This document shows positions 32,236 to 43,677 of a stretch of DNA of 64,000 bases, piece after piece; position 1 is the first letter of the stretch, and every line of letters starts with the position of its first letter. The notes below the pieces were generated by a model. That model saw only the letters and a list, made by a program, of their open reading frames with translations. It made no database searches and was not told the DNA's origin. The translations under genes were made by a program, and so were the position numbers. The DNA comes from Sycon ciliatum. Its lineage: Eukaryota; Porifera; Calcarea; Leucosolenida; Sycettidae. The stretch lies in contig NC_088646.1 in assembly GCF_964019385.1 (NCBI RefSeq), positions 41,723,908 through 41,787,907 of the forward strand, read 5' to 3'.

Positions 32236-33132
32236 CTAGCGCTGTCTGTGCGTGGAAACAGCATAGAGTGGGAGCTCTATGTTAAGCCTTCCCACAGTGG
32301 TGTCCACCTGTCTTATGAATCATGTCTCCCCTGGTCGTGTAAAAGAGCTGTTGCAACGAACCAATTCTCTCGAGCTATCCGTAACTCGTCAACACCGGAA
32401 GCGGAAGACAGGAGCATGTCCATAATTGAAGAGTTGCTCGAGAGAAATGACTATCCACGCACCGAGATAAACGCAGCACGACGAGCAGCCAAGGGGAAGA
32501 GACAAGATACACACCCGTCTCAACAACAGCAGCGTGACAGCAAGCGCAGACACAACCAATTCAAGTCAGTCATCAAACTGCCCTTCATCAACGACTCACT
32601 TGCCGCTCGTGTCTCACGACGTGTTCGAAAGTTCAGTCCGCATGTTCGTGTTGTCTTTGTGTCTGGTCCTTCTTTGAAGGATATGTTGGTCCGATCGTCG
32701 AGTGCTGTACGTGTGTGTCCCCGTGAGAAGCAGCGATCGGAGGTGAAGAGAGGGAGAGGTCGACCAATGGAGTGTCGTGCATGTGATGCGAGTATGGTGG
32801 ATAGTCAGTGTTTAGTCAAAGGTGTTGTCTATTGTATGTCTTGCACGTTGTGTGCGGAATTGTACGTTGGTGAGACCGAGCGGCCGGTGAGGGACCGATT
32901 CGCTGAGCACTACCGAGAGGCAAGGGCGATGGTGGCGAAGGCTCCCTGGGGCTTCCACTATCGTACCCAGCATCGAGAATCTTTAAAGTCTTCCAACTTT
33001 CTGCCCTTCCACCAGGCAAAGATTCTCGGCAGGGAGGCTTCGCTACCATCAAGGAAACTGCTTGAAGCTATCGAGATAAGGAAGCGCAAACCAGCAGTCA
33101 ATTGCGATGACGGCTGGCGCCTAATTGACTGA
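32236..33132 (+). pseudogene. Penelope-like RT thumb and GIY-YIG endonuclease
   Basis: Opens directly after the left pseudo-LTR without an ATG (DDLALSVRGNSIEWELYVKP). The first 70 residues match the end of Penelope-like RT (ELYVKPSHSGVHLSYESC, LPWSCKRAV). A basic linker follows. The nuclease has the zinc-like pairs CRACDASMVDSQC and CMSCTLC, then the GIY-YIG core: VVYC, ELYVGETERPVRDRFAEHYR with catalytic Arg and a downstream Glu (LLEAIEI). It ends at TGA 33130-33132 (WRLID). RT catalytic motifs are missing, so this copy is a 5'-truncated fragment; the GIY-YIG frame itself is open. Confidence 0.88.
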
Positions 33133-33869
33133 TTGGATGTCACCGGATCGTCACTGGAATCGACACCCATCTCCTCGAACTACCACTGGACTTTACCACC
33201 TGACACAGCACATACACATACTTTGCACATACACCGCTGTCATTATACATAGATCGCCTTTAGCATTCCCACACTTGAAAGTGTTCTTGTACGTGCTGTG
33301 ATAGTCTTACTAGTCTTCTTTCTTCTGTTTAGGTCACCTTACAGGTGATGATTGTATGATTGTGTGCGGAATTGTACGTTGGTGAGACCGAGCGGCCGGT
33401 GAGGGACCGATTCGCTGAGCACTACCGAGAGGCAAGGGCGATGGTGGCGAAGGCTCCCTGGGGCTTCCACTATCGTACCCAGCATCGAGAATCTTTAAAG
33501 TCTTCCAACTTTCTGCCCTTCCACCAGGCAAAGATTCTCGGCAGGGAGGCTTCGCTACCATCAAGGAAACTGCTTGAAGCTATCGAGATAAGGAAGCGCA
33601 AACCAGCAGTCAATTGCGATGACGGCTGGCGCCTAATTGACTGATTGGATGTCACCGGATCGTCACTGGAATCGACACCCATCTCCTCGAACTACCACTG
33701 GACTTTACCACCTGACACAGCACATACACATACTTTGCACATACACCGCTGTCATTATACATAGATCGCCTTTAGCATTCCCACACTTGAAAGTGTTCTT
33801 GTACGTGCTGTGATAGTCTTACTAGTCTTCTTTCTTCTGTTTAGGTCACCTTACAGGTGATGATTGTAA
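32849..33869 (+). repeat. 512-bp partial tandem duplication of the Penelope 3' part
   Basis: 32851 onward is repeated from 33363, essentially identical, covering the nuclease half and 3' region to TTACAGGTGATGATTGTA. The second copy re-encodes the GIY-YIG domain from CAELYVGETERPVRDR. Such partial head-to-tail copies are usual for Penelope-like elements. Confidence 0.95.
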
Positions 33870-34001
33870 ACTTTAGTGTTAGTGTTAGTGTTAGTTTTCT
33901 TGCCAAATTGTGTCTGTGTGTATGTGTGAGTTTTCTCATCTTTCGTTTTGTTTAGGTCACCTTACAAGTGATGTTTGTTTAGTTTGCTGGCCTTGCCAAT
34001 A

Positions 34002-35318
34002 GACCAATCCCGAAAAGATTGTCTGGGTTCGAAAGGGGGCATGTCAACTGAGAGTACACTGTACAACACATACATGGCACTACCTGATCAGCATGCGGCA
34101 CAGGACGTGTTTGATAGTTCGCGTGTGAATGCGAGGGTAAGTACACGATTTTCTCGTTAGTTGCATGCAAGAGAGACGATGCGACAGAAAGCGAAGCCCT
34201 TTGTAGTTTTCTCTCTCGCACTGGTAATGGTCTGCTGTTGGAGTTGAAATGCTAAGACATAATCCTTGTTTCGCTCTTCTGTGTAGTGTGAAGAGGTCAA
34301 CGAACATGTAGAGCTCACTTTGATGAAGTAGGCAAGGCTGTGAGCGCTGTGGCTCAGATAGGCCCTAAATCTTACGAGATATTTCGAGTGCTATTGTTTG
34401 TTGCGAGCGCTTCGTCTTCGATGAGTCCTGCCTCTTTCCTGGCAGCTGCCCTCCTATAGGACCAACCACGAAGTGACTGTACTCATCTGCAGCCGATCAA
34501 TGTTATAAGAAGATATCGTTTTCGCCAAGCCAGTGCCCCGCCAAAGACCATCGCCGTGTCACACCGTCGGAACGAGTTCATGATGAGAAACATCATTCGC
34601 GCGAGCGTGATGAAGAACTATTTCGAAAGACAACATAGTCTTTACCCCCGAGACGACAACTATGTGCACGTCCTGCAAGGGGAGAATGTCACGAGCGACA
34701 TCAACGAAGACGACGGCAGTATTTCGGAAACCTGGAGTCAGCGGAGGTCGTCAAGCTCCTCCGCGACCCGGTACATGTACAGTATAGGTGACATGTCGAC
34801 ACGAGGGTGCGGAAACACAGCATACACTGTAGTAATGTTGCGAGAGTTTGCGGAAGGAGTCCAAGTCGGGAAATTCATCAGCTCCAAAAGCTACCTGTAA
34901 GTGGGCGATGAGACTCCAGCTTCAGACTACAACAGTCAGGACTTGTAAATAGTTGAACCTTGTGAAGCAGCAGATCGAGAAGTAAGTTAGCTGAAATCGT
35001 AGCTGTTGCAGTATGTCGGCGCTATGTAGCTTGCATTTTTTACGGAGAGTCGATCGCCACGCGAATGTTTCTCTCCTCACCGAGAGCTATCTGGCCTCCA
35101 AACTCCGTCAGGGTCTGCCTAAGGTACCGAAGGTCCTTTGACTAGCTGCTGGCAGGACTCCATCAAATCCTTTAGCTTCAGCTCGGCGAGCAAAAGTCTC
35201 TCTCTCCTCCGCCATGAGCTGACACACACAAACTGAATACAAAACGATGCACTTCACACGTGCTGACTTGCACGCGTGCCCCCTTTCACGAACCCAGACA
35301 ATCTTTTCGGGATTGGTC
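34002..35318. mobile_element. TIR element nested in right pseudo-LTR
   Basis: Ends GACCAATCCCGAAAAGATTG and the inverted partner at 35278-35318, about 41 bp each with a 2-base indel. It divides the pseudo-LTR exactly at CTTGCCAAT. The 1.3 kb interior has a 114-codon frame (34556-34900) that I do not recognise, and no transposase motif. A target duplication is not clear; about ten bases of the pseudo-LTR seem lost at the left junction. Confidence 0.7.
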
Positions 35319-35448
35319 ACGATGATGTGTTAGTTCTAGAACATTCATCTGCCTGCATTATTCGTCTTTATATTTCGTAATTTGGCCTCCCCTTCCTCAA
35401 TGCCCTGATGATGCCCAATGGGCGAAATATTGGCAAAGTTATTTATTT
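35319..35448 (+). repeat. Right pseudo-LTR, distal part
   Basis: Carries GATGTGTTAGTTCTAGAACA through GGCAAAGTTATTTATT. Its proximal part is 33936-34000, separated by the nested TIR element. It runs directly into an array-unit start at 35448. Confidence 0.85.
35405..35427 (+). ncRNA. Hammerhead-ribozyme-like core in pseudo-LTR (right)
   Basis: Reads CTGATGA, a GCCC-AAT-GGGC hairpin, then GAAA, the order of conserved elements of a hammerhead. There is one extra T before the stem, and I cannot draw convincing stems I and III with a cleavable NUH. Penelope-like elements are known to carry hammerheads in pseudo-LTRs, so this may be a decayed or variant one. Confidence 0.4.
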
Positions 35449-35622
35449 AGAAAAGCGATCCTGTCAGCTTTTCTATTATTGTGTTCACATGGCGCTACCT
35501 AACGACACCGCTATTCAGACACGTTGTCTACGTAGCTACGTAAGTTTCTACGTAAGATGCTCGGTACATGGTCCTGGACCAGGGAGCTACTCCATGCCCA
35601 TGGCTCCTACCATCGCGCGGCC
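35448..35622. repeat. Array unit D, start only
   Basis: Same start as units B and C (TAGAAAAGCGATCCTGTCAG to CCATCGCGCGGCC). It is cut off by the beginning of the 15.5 kb palindrome. Continuation of the unit is not found on the far side at 51128. Confidence 0.9.
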
Positions 35623-36348
35623 GAGGTATATTATGCTCGGCAGGCCGCGAAAGAGAGCCCGTTACCTGGACCCCTACTCGCGCGGGTAGAGCGAAACTGA
35701 GCACCCTGGGATGCGAGCAGCTTTTTAGTACTCCCGGGTCCAAAATCTCACCACCAGGCCGGGATGATCAAAACGTCTGCCGGGTCTGCAGCCTACAAAC
35801 GTGGATCTGCCGACACTGTGCTGTCGACGACATGTCCGGCAAGGCACCTCCTTGCGTGAAAGCAAGGAACGCTTTTTTTTTAGAAAGGAAGCTTCTTCTC
35901 CAAAATTTAAAATTTTTGAAAATTATTCCTTCTGAAAATATCATCGCGTTCTTGACCTCGAAGCTGACTGCTGAATGCGATTAGGAAAGAAGATTCCTGA
36001 AGATACACCAGACTGATTCTGGCAAGCCGTCTGTCGTCTAGATATGCAGTTATTCGTCATGCATGGTCAGCAATCTTCCTCGTTCGTCCTTTCGTTTTCC
36101 TGACCACGATGATGACAAGCAGCTCTCATGCTCAGGTTAGTGCTGTACTTGTATGTCTGGGCACACAACACATCTGAGATTCACCCACTGACGTTATCGA
36201 ACTGAAGAATGCAGCAAGGGTTCCTCGGATTCTCTTGATTTCGGAACAAATTTCCTTCACTTTCACCCTCTCAGTCTCTTCCCCATGCCCTCCATGCATG
36301 CACAATCGAGTTTGCATTTCAAATGTTGTTTTTACTTTGGCAGTGCGT

Positions 36349-39300
36349 TCGATAACGTTAGGACAGTCTAAGTTAGGTGTTCTTCTCTTCAGGCTTATTG
36401 GACGTGTACAAATTCTAAAAAATAGCTTCCATATGCTAAACGCAGATCCCTGTGAATACGGTTCTGCTGGGCAATGATGTTTACACCAATCTACACTCTA
36501 TGCTGTCACAGCATCCACAACTGATCCTCTCTCTCTGAATTAACTATTTGATAAAGCCAATCTTTAAATCGCTGTTGCATAAGATCTCGGGTGGGAAGAA
36601 GCGATGAATCGATACATGGCATTGTGAAGAAAAGAAGAACAAATTCACATTGCACGTGAGACTCGGTTAGAAAGACTGAGTTTCTGCATTCATAAGAATG
36701 TCACACCCCGGGGATCATGATAAAGAAAACATATGTCATGAAAATGACTGAAAGAACCAAAGAAGTATTTGATCTTCTAGCCAGCTTAGCCTGGTACTAC
36801 CATACTAGCAGTGCTACCAAGTACCAGCCCTCCATATTTTCTGTATTTGTACGGAAAATCACTCCTTGTGCGCACTACAGAAATTGAGCAAATGGTATAG
36901 AAAATCGGAGAGGATCAATCAGCTGTGTAGAAGCATTGCAAGTGTAAGCTGAGTGATGAATAGTCTTGTACCAAAGCGAGTGCATGCCGTACCACAACAA
37001 CATGTACATGTAGCACAAAAATAATAATGTCGTGAGTGCAAGTCACACATGTTTTACACTACCAAATGCAGCCACCGACATGCATGTGCGTGTCAAAAAA
37101 CATTACAGTGCAAGTATGCATGCAATGTACACGGCAGTACGCAAAACACTGCAAGATACGGAAAATCAGAAGTCTGAGTACGCAAAACAGACTCAATTGG
37201 TGGGCAGCTCTGTACTGGCCTGTACGGAGGGAGTGAATCTCAATGTGTGCAATGCACGCACTTTGGCCGACAGTGAAAACTATGCAAGTCGTGTTGGTTT
37301 GCAGGATGAATGTGAGTCCTTTTAGACAAGCGCCTTAGTGGAGTAGCCCACCGAAAGAAGAGTACTTGACACCGCGAAGTGGAGTCTGCGCATACAACAG
37401 TGAGGGGGTAAAATTAGCTATGACTGATTCTGCATGTGTTCTGCATGTGTGTCACATTACACTAGCAGATAGGCACACCTGTTGTTCCAAAAAGATGCTT
37501 ATGTCAGTGTCTGAATATGTCGTGTACCAGGTAATATTGTTGCCAGGATCTCACGGTGAGAGTCAGACTTGAATATGGTATCAATAGATTATCAATATCA
37601 TACATCACCATGTACCACCCAAAGTATAATAGCCGAAGGACCCGTTTGTGTGGTGGTGTATGATTTCGTGAGCAAGATGAAGTGGCTACAGATGTGTCTT
37701 ATATAACACCCTAAGAAAAGATCATCAATTCTGGGGAAAGTGATTCTGGTAGCATGTTGTATCCAGTGTGGCATGACAAAGACTCCCTCGATTTACCCTG
37801 TGGAGAATCCGTAAATACATAAATACAATACATACAGGCATCGCAACCTTCGGATTATATGCTCTTTTGCTTGCCTCCTGGAGTGTGGTTGTACCTTGGT
37901 TCACTGTATTAGAATAATAGTAGACTTTGTTTTTCGAATTCGTTTCTATAACATTAGGTTTCTTTCTGTTGCTGCTATGTCTTTTCATGTGTTTTACAGG
38001 ATTGCCATCTGTTGATGAATACCACTCTGAGGCACTCTCACGAGCGAAGGTGTTTGAAAATCCATGTCGGAATGATGGTCATGTTGGCCTAAAGGTGCAT
38101 TACATTGCCGATACTCGCCACCTCCACCCTGGAACATGTTCAATTTCTGTTTCTCGTATGGAAGGACCGAACAGGTTGTTTTCCTGTCTCAGTGGACCAC
38201 TCAAGACTGAACAGCACTGATGGAAGAAGACTTGCCGTGAATCTCGTTCACATAATCAGCCTGTTTAATTGCTGTACTGAGGTGACTGCTTCATAACAAT
38301 GACCATGCAGCATTAATTTTGGATAGTATTGCAGTGCCCCTAAAATTGGAGAATATCGAATTTCTCTGATAGCATTGTGATTCATTTGTGAATAAACATC
38401 ACTACTCTTTTTGAGTAGCATAGCAATGACAGAGTTGGTTTAATGTATGACAAAATGGAGCCGCTTTTTAACTTAAACCTGTACTATAATCAGTACCGCC
38501 GGAAGCAGTTTTTGATTGGTCCGGTAGTTTCATGGCGGGTACACACGTCCTCCACGGTAGGAAACGTTTGTTGGTGGCCAACAAGTTGGTCTGGTGATAA
38601 CCTGACCAACCAGACCGGCGGGCCTGATAATTGTGGGGCTCATGAGCAGCTCAAGTACTTAGTATGGTTTTGGACATGTCCCCAGTTAACCAATGAGAAT
38701 AACCGGAAAACAAGGGGGGCTTTAGATACCGGGCTGACTTAACAAGAGGCAGGATAAGCGCGTTACGGGTTGAGCTTGTCGAAAACCAATTGTACTTCAT
38801 TATGTGTGAAGGGGTTTTATGAAGAAATATTTTATGAACCAGTGTACAGAGATGGTGCTTATGACGAAAGGAGAGAGGAGAAGTGTGTGAAAGTCAATAA
38901 AGGGCATCCGAAGGAACACATCGATCCTTGTTGTAAAGAATATTAAGTATAAATCTATGGTTGAAACCTACTTCCCCAAGCGTTCTCTGTTAAGTATAAA
39001 TCTATGGTTGAACCCGACTTCCCCAAGCGTTCTCTGAGGGGACCGAGGTCTACTCTATCAGTTCATGTATTCTGTGAAGTGACATGACCATTCGTGGGGA
39101 CCTTGCTCATAACTGCAAAAGTCCTCGTCTGATTTTTCCGCATCAATTGAACGTTATACATGTGCATGTAGTGAAAGCCACATGCAAAAGGCTGTTCCAT
39201 GGCACTCATCTGCCACCAAGCTCTGGGTTCATTGGCTGAAAATATTCTTCGGCACAGTAAAGCCGTGCGCCCAAGAACGTGGAAGCCTACAGAACATCCA

Positions 39301-41520
39301 ACCTGGAATACTAAGAACACCACAGCCCAAAATTAAGAATTGCGGTGTAGGTTTGTGCTGTTGTCAAACACCGGGATTGTTATGTTGCACATGTATCTGA
39401 GCTTTACCACTACATACACGTCTGTCTTTACACAATTACCAATCTGCAGACAGCATGCTGTTTCGTCCTTTAGTTACTAATGGACTCATCAATGCAGCAC
39501 AGAGAAAATGAGGCAGGTGAATGTCCTAGGCTAGAGAGCATCAAATACAGGTATAGAATCATGCCTTGCAGATCTCGTTACGGCCCCTTCGATGCATGTC
39601 TGAACATTAGATGGCTGTGTAGCTTCAGTTATCTCAGAATATGTACTATTTATCCAGCAGCAACAACGTTGGTCACACAACTATTCACTATAATGAGTAT
39701 GCGTTGGAACACTTTACCCCGAGTCATACTATAGCAGTGTATGCCATGCATGGGTTTACCTCACACACTGAATTTCATAATTTGACATCCAAATCACAGA
39801 AGAGTGGTGTTCCAAACTTTACGTAATTGCACTCCATGTCCTGCGAGCTACAGTAGAATACTTCAATAGAAAATTTCTTATAGCACGTTCTTAGAAACAA
39901 ATCGTATAGGTTCGAGGCTGTCAACCCAGAAATTTGTGATTTCACAGCCATAGATGTTACCAGTCAGGTCACTGTATACAGTAGGTATGCAGAAGAAAAT
40001 ACTAGTAACTCTTTGTGGAAGAGCTGTGCCAAAATGTGTACAGTACAGTAAATTAATAAAAAATGAGAAAAGCAGTGACAAGGCTGTGCATGATGTAGAT
40101 CTACTCGTACCAGTAAGTACAGTGCACCAGTGAAATTGTTGGTGTAGTACCGGTATACTACTATAATTATGGCATGGCCCATGCCACTACAATCTATTTG
40201 CAGTGGGCCGCAGTAGGCCAGTGCAACAGAAAGCATTTCAGAAGCTGTGTGCAATGTTAACATCTATGACATACAAGTAAACTGCCATATAGCACAATCG
40301 ATTACTCTCAGCCCACATAAGTACAATGTAGGCCAATCAGTAGTATAGATACATAGAGCACACTCTACATCATACATAGTCGGCACCAAATCTATGTTGT
40401 CGGTGTACTTTGCAATGATGACATGATGGCAAGCGTGCTTGATTCATCATAATATTGCCTTGTACTTGGTTGGAAGTTAGTTGTAAGTTCAGTGGTCGAG
40501 GTAAGCAGAGCTGCTCCAGCTTTCAGAATCCTGCATGAAAAAGGCAGAAAGCAAATGTAGGTATAATAGTAGCAAGCTGATGTAAAGAGCCTGTCTTTCA
40601 ATGCAATAATTCTATCCACTGCATGGACAGACCTGGTGCTTCATTCACCTCTGTTTCTTGCTTTCTCAGAAAACCTACTTCCTCCTTCAGCCATCTAGCT
40701 CATGATATACATTAATTTTTCTTTATGCCTTTTCAGCCGTGGTCGACTTTCGCCCCTCCTGTTTGATTGGCAATTGCAGTCAACCTGGGGAATACTGACC
40801 CTCGATTGTGAATGAGAAAAGTGTCGCTATTCGCATTGTTGTTACTCGTGAGGTTGGAAGTATGCAATCAAATGTTCACTAGATCTGAAGATTGTGTCGT
40901 TATTTGCGAGTTGCTTTGTAAACCCGAGGTAGATTATTCACAAGGTTGATTGTACATGCTATGGGATGTACAATAACTAACCAAACAATAATGGTGTAAC
41001 AATGATTTGAGTCCATATCCAATTGGATGAACCTAGAGTGCATGATCCATTCCAGAAAGGCGACTTCAGTGAGTCTTGAATTGTCAGCAGCATCATACTT
41101 CCATCGAGCTTTTTTTCTTTTTCGAAACGACCCTCTCTTTTCAATTCGAACGAAGGTCAACATACGATTATGGCAGGCATGCACGCACTGATCTTCACTG
41201 TATACATGTGCATGTATACTGTACTGTAGTCTGTGCAGTCAACTAGTCGTGTTCCACTTGGCTTACGGTAAGTATCACTACAAGTGCATAGTAGCCCCCC
41301 CCCCCCCCCCCCCCACCCCGGGGAGTGCGCATGAACGGCAACTGTGAACTGGTAAAAGAATTATTCGACACCTTCGTTCGTTTCGATGGAGAAGGTTCAT
41401 CTGGCAAATTGAGGCCTTCGTTTCACTCCTAGCCCCAGGAGCGAAATTTTCACTCCTTGGCTGCCTGTTTGAGCCGTCCGTGTGGAAGGGTTGATTTATG
41501 CATGCCCGCATATACATGTA
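36349..41520. other. Interior of unit 1, no gene recognised
   Basis: Non-coding in appearance, with many ACATGTA/TGCATG motifs. 39257-39345 contains CAGTAAAGCCGTGCGCCCAA and AAGAACGT motifs, a relic end of the pogo/mariner family seen at 21362-21605. Mirror sequence lies at 45231-50400. Confidence 0.5.
41293..41311. repeat. C homopolymer tract in arm
   Basis: About 18 C, mirrored by a G tract at 45434-45454 of different length. A second pair is at 42255-42277 (C) and 44480-44496 (G), followed by (CA)n. These account for most arm-to-arm differences. Confidence 0.85.
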
Positions 41521-41762
41521 GACCTTATTCAATAAACGTCACAATCACGTGAACCAGGGTCCCGGGAACCAGGGAGCGGCAAGAGACCTGCACTCAGTGC
41601 ACAGTGGACTCGGCGTGGGAACATAGGAGTAGAAAAATACCGGTATTTTACTACTCCCTTGTACGAACTGGGCCTTTCTTGCCACTCGTTTCACGTACGC
41701 GTGCCCCAGCTTACAACAAATCCCTGGAGGCGAGTCCAAAAATCACGTTATCGAATAAGGTC
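41521..41762. mobile_element. TA-flanked MITE in unit 1, TIR GACCTTATTC
   Basis: Ends GACCTTATTCAATAAACGTC and, reversed, GACCTTATTCGATAACGTGA; TA on both sides. A spacer-free hairpin (41625-41659) lies near its centre. Mirror copy at 44989-45230. Confidence 0.75.
41625..41659. repeat. GGAGTAG...CTACTCC hairpin (mini-hairpin family)
   Basis: Arms AGGAGTAGAAAAATACC and GGTATTTTACTACTCCCT meet without a loop (one mismatch). It resembles the 39-bp hairpin inserted at 53256-53294 and the relic at 6122-6152. Mirror copy at about 45092-45126. Confidence 0.8.
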
Positions 41763-42260
41763 TATAGAAACACAGATCACGTAGAACTACCCCATCCGGG
41801 GTCACAACTCACAACGTTTTGGGTACTTAGGTCTCATGTCGTCTCCCCAGGTGCTATGAATCCCTGATGCACATGTATCTACATATCCAATGTAACCGTA
41901 ACTCTACCAATATTGCGGACGATGACCCTCCCCCCCCCGGCAAACAGAAAGTCGCTATGTCCTGGCCGAGTTTATCTTTTAATTAAATGGTTTTCTCGGT
42001 TGGGATTTCATACCTGACAACCATCCCGATTTGGCCGGGACCGTCCCGATATCGAGGGCGGTGATAGGCACCCAAAAGTGCACTAGTTCCATGCCTCACC
42101 GCGAGCTTCTTTTGTATACATTTTCATGCCTAGCTATGTCATTGGATCTCAGGTTTGCAAAGGTTGGCAGGTATGGGATTTGTAGAGTGACCAGTTTTGA
42201 CTATTGCCACCTGCTGTGCAGAAGTGTCATTCCTACATCCTGGCTGCAAACGTACCCCCC

Positions 42261-42291
<31 letters not shown>

Positions 42292-42717
42292 CACCACCAA
42301 CAATGTTCGATCCTATTTACAGGACCTCACTCTATATGAAAGTGTAGCAGAGGCACTGCCAAAGTATAAAAAACAGCAATTGAAATGCAAGCTGCATTGT
42401 GCATGCATGGAGGGCATGGGGAAGAGACTGAGAGGGTGAAAGTGAAGGAAATTTGTTCCGAAATCAAGAGAATCCGAGGAACCCTTGCTGCATTCTTCAG
42501 TTCGATAACGTCAGTGGGTGAATCTCAGATGTGTTGTGTGCCCAGACATACAAGTACAGCACTAACCTGAGCATGAGAGCTGCTTGTCATCATCGTGGTC
42601 AGGAAAACGAAAGGACGAACGAGGAAGATTGCTGACCATGCATGACGAATAACTGCATATCTAGACGACAGACGGCTTGCCAGAATCAGTCTGGTGTATC
42701 TTCAGGAATCTTCTTTC

Positions 42718-43071
42718 CTAATCGCATTCAGCAGTCAGCTTCGAGGTCAAGAACGCGATGATATTTTCAGAAGGAATAATTTTCAAAAATTTTAAATTTT
42801 GGAGAAGAAGCTTCCTTTCTAAAAAAAAAGCGTTCCTTGCTTTCACGCAAGGAGGTGCCTTGCCGGACATGTCGTCGACAGCACAGTGTCGGCAGATCCA
42901 CGTTTGTAGGCTGCAGACCCGGCAGACGTTTTGATCATCCCGGCCTGGTGGTGAGATTTTGGACCCGGGAGTACTAAAAAGCTGCTCGCATCCCAGGGTG
43001 CTCAGTTTCGCTCTATCCGATCGGAGTAAGGCTTCCAGAAAGGCCCTCAGGTGCGCGGCCTGCGGTGCCAT
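42718..43071 (-). CDS. Small Cys-containing ORF in the terminal repeat
   Basis: A 117-codon frame from ATG 43071 (MAPQAAHLRAFLEALL) to 42718. It contains VCRVCSLQTWICRHC and PPCVKARN, a CxxC-CxxC-C pattern that faintly recalls cysteine-rich C-terminal domains such as those of piggyBac transposases. The same downstream frame is present in all four terminal-repeat copies, but the other three have a different, stop-interrupted 5' part (MLGRPRKRARYLDPYSRG). Whether any is translated is unknown; it may be a relic exon. Confidence 0.3.
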   Translation of the reverse strand: MAPQAAHLRAFLEALLRSDRAKLSTLGCEQLFSTPGSKISPPGRDDQNVCRVCSLQTWICRHCAVDDMSGKAPPCVKARNAFFLERKLLLQNLKFLKIIPSENIIAFLTSKLTAECD

Positions 43072-43075
43072 ATTA

Positions 43076-43660
43076 GCGAGGTTTTGCATTCCGAAATTCG
43101 GCAAAAAGATTCGGCACGCGGGAGCGAGGTCGAAAATGCACACGAAGATTCGGCGTGTTTGTTCGGAAAAAGCTCACTTTGCCGAAAATATTTTTCGGAT
43201 GCATTTTCTTGTAGAAGAGCGCTAGCGCGTGATTTATTCAAAGAGGTTTCTTATCTCGGCATCGCTTGGCAGGCGTCTTTGGCGACATAGCATCGTCAGC
43301 TACCTCTGATTGCTCCTCTGCACTGCCTGTCTACTCTCTTTCGCCTGGAGTGTCCTCACCGTCATCTGTGTGGCTGAAAAGACTATGGCGACACACATAA
43401 AATTTGACTTGGCCATGAAGTTGGTTTTTCTGAGGCGACTGAGGAGGCAGGTTTGGCCCTCGACTCTTTGGGCGATCAAAGTTCGTTGGAATCAGCAAGA
43501 AAAGGAGCACGGGACAGGACGTTGCTGATGCTGGGGCTCACGAAATGAAAACACATCATTTTCGACTTGCAAAACAAACGTTGGTGCGAAAATTCGACAT
43601 TTTGATGTTCGACAAATGACCGAAGAACGCTGTACCGAAATTCGGAATGCAAAACCTCAC
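43076..43660. mobile_element. TA-flanked MITE at palindrome centre, TIR GAGGTTTTGCATTCCGAA
   Basis: Ends GCGAGGTTTTGCATTCCGAA and GTGAGGTTTTGCATTCCGAA (reversed), TA at 43074-43075 and 43661-43662. Same family as 51222-51862. It is inside the right tip of unit 1 (CATAT-TA-element-TA-ATATACCTC), so it inserted into the unit end. Confidence 0.85.
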
Positions 43661-43677
43661 TAATATACCTCATCACC

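Larger units (their letters stand above)
32034..35448 (+). mobile_element. Penelope-like element with inverted pseudo-LTRs
   Basis: A truncated RT-thumb/GIY-YIG frame (32236-33132) is bracketed by inverted repeats: 32034-32234 matches, in reverse complement, 33936-34000 plus 35319-35448. The right repeat is split by a nested TIR element (34002-35318). Penelope-like elements are known for pseudo-LTRs in direct or inverted order, and for partial tandem copies, which also occur here. The 5' part of the RT is missing. Confidence 0.85.
35623..43671 (+). mobile_element. 7.4 kb TIR element, unit 1 (plus a 585-bp MITE)
   Basis: Starts GAGGTATATTATGCTCGGCA and ends TAATATACCTC, with about 0.7 kb of inverted terminal sequence (35623-36348 against 42365-43015 and on). 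The last 70 bases on the right differ from the left end but keep GCGGCCTGC and the ATATACCTC tip. The 6 kb interior has no frame above 105 codons. I infer a large non-autonomous DNA transposon or foldback element; the superfamily is unknown. Confidence 0.6.

Noticed and set aside
41293..42277. C-runs as G-quadruplex regulatory sites
   Set aside because: Single long homopolymers, variable between arms; more likely unstable tracts or base-calling noise.
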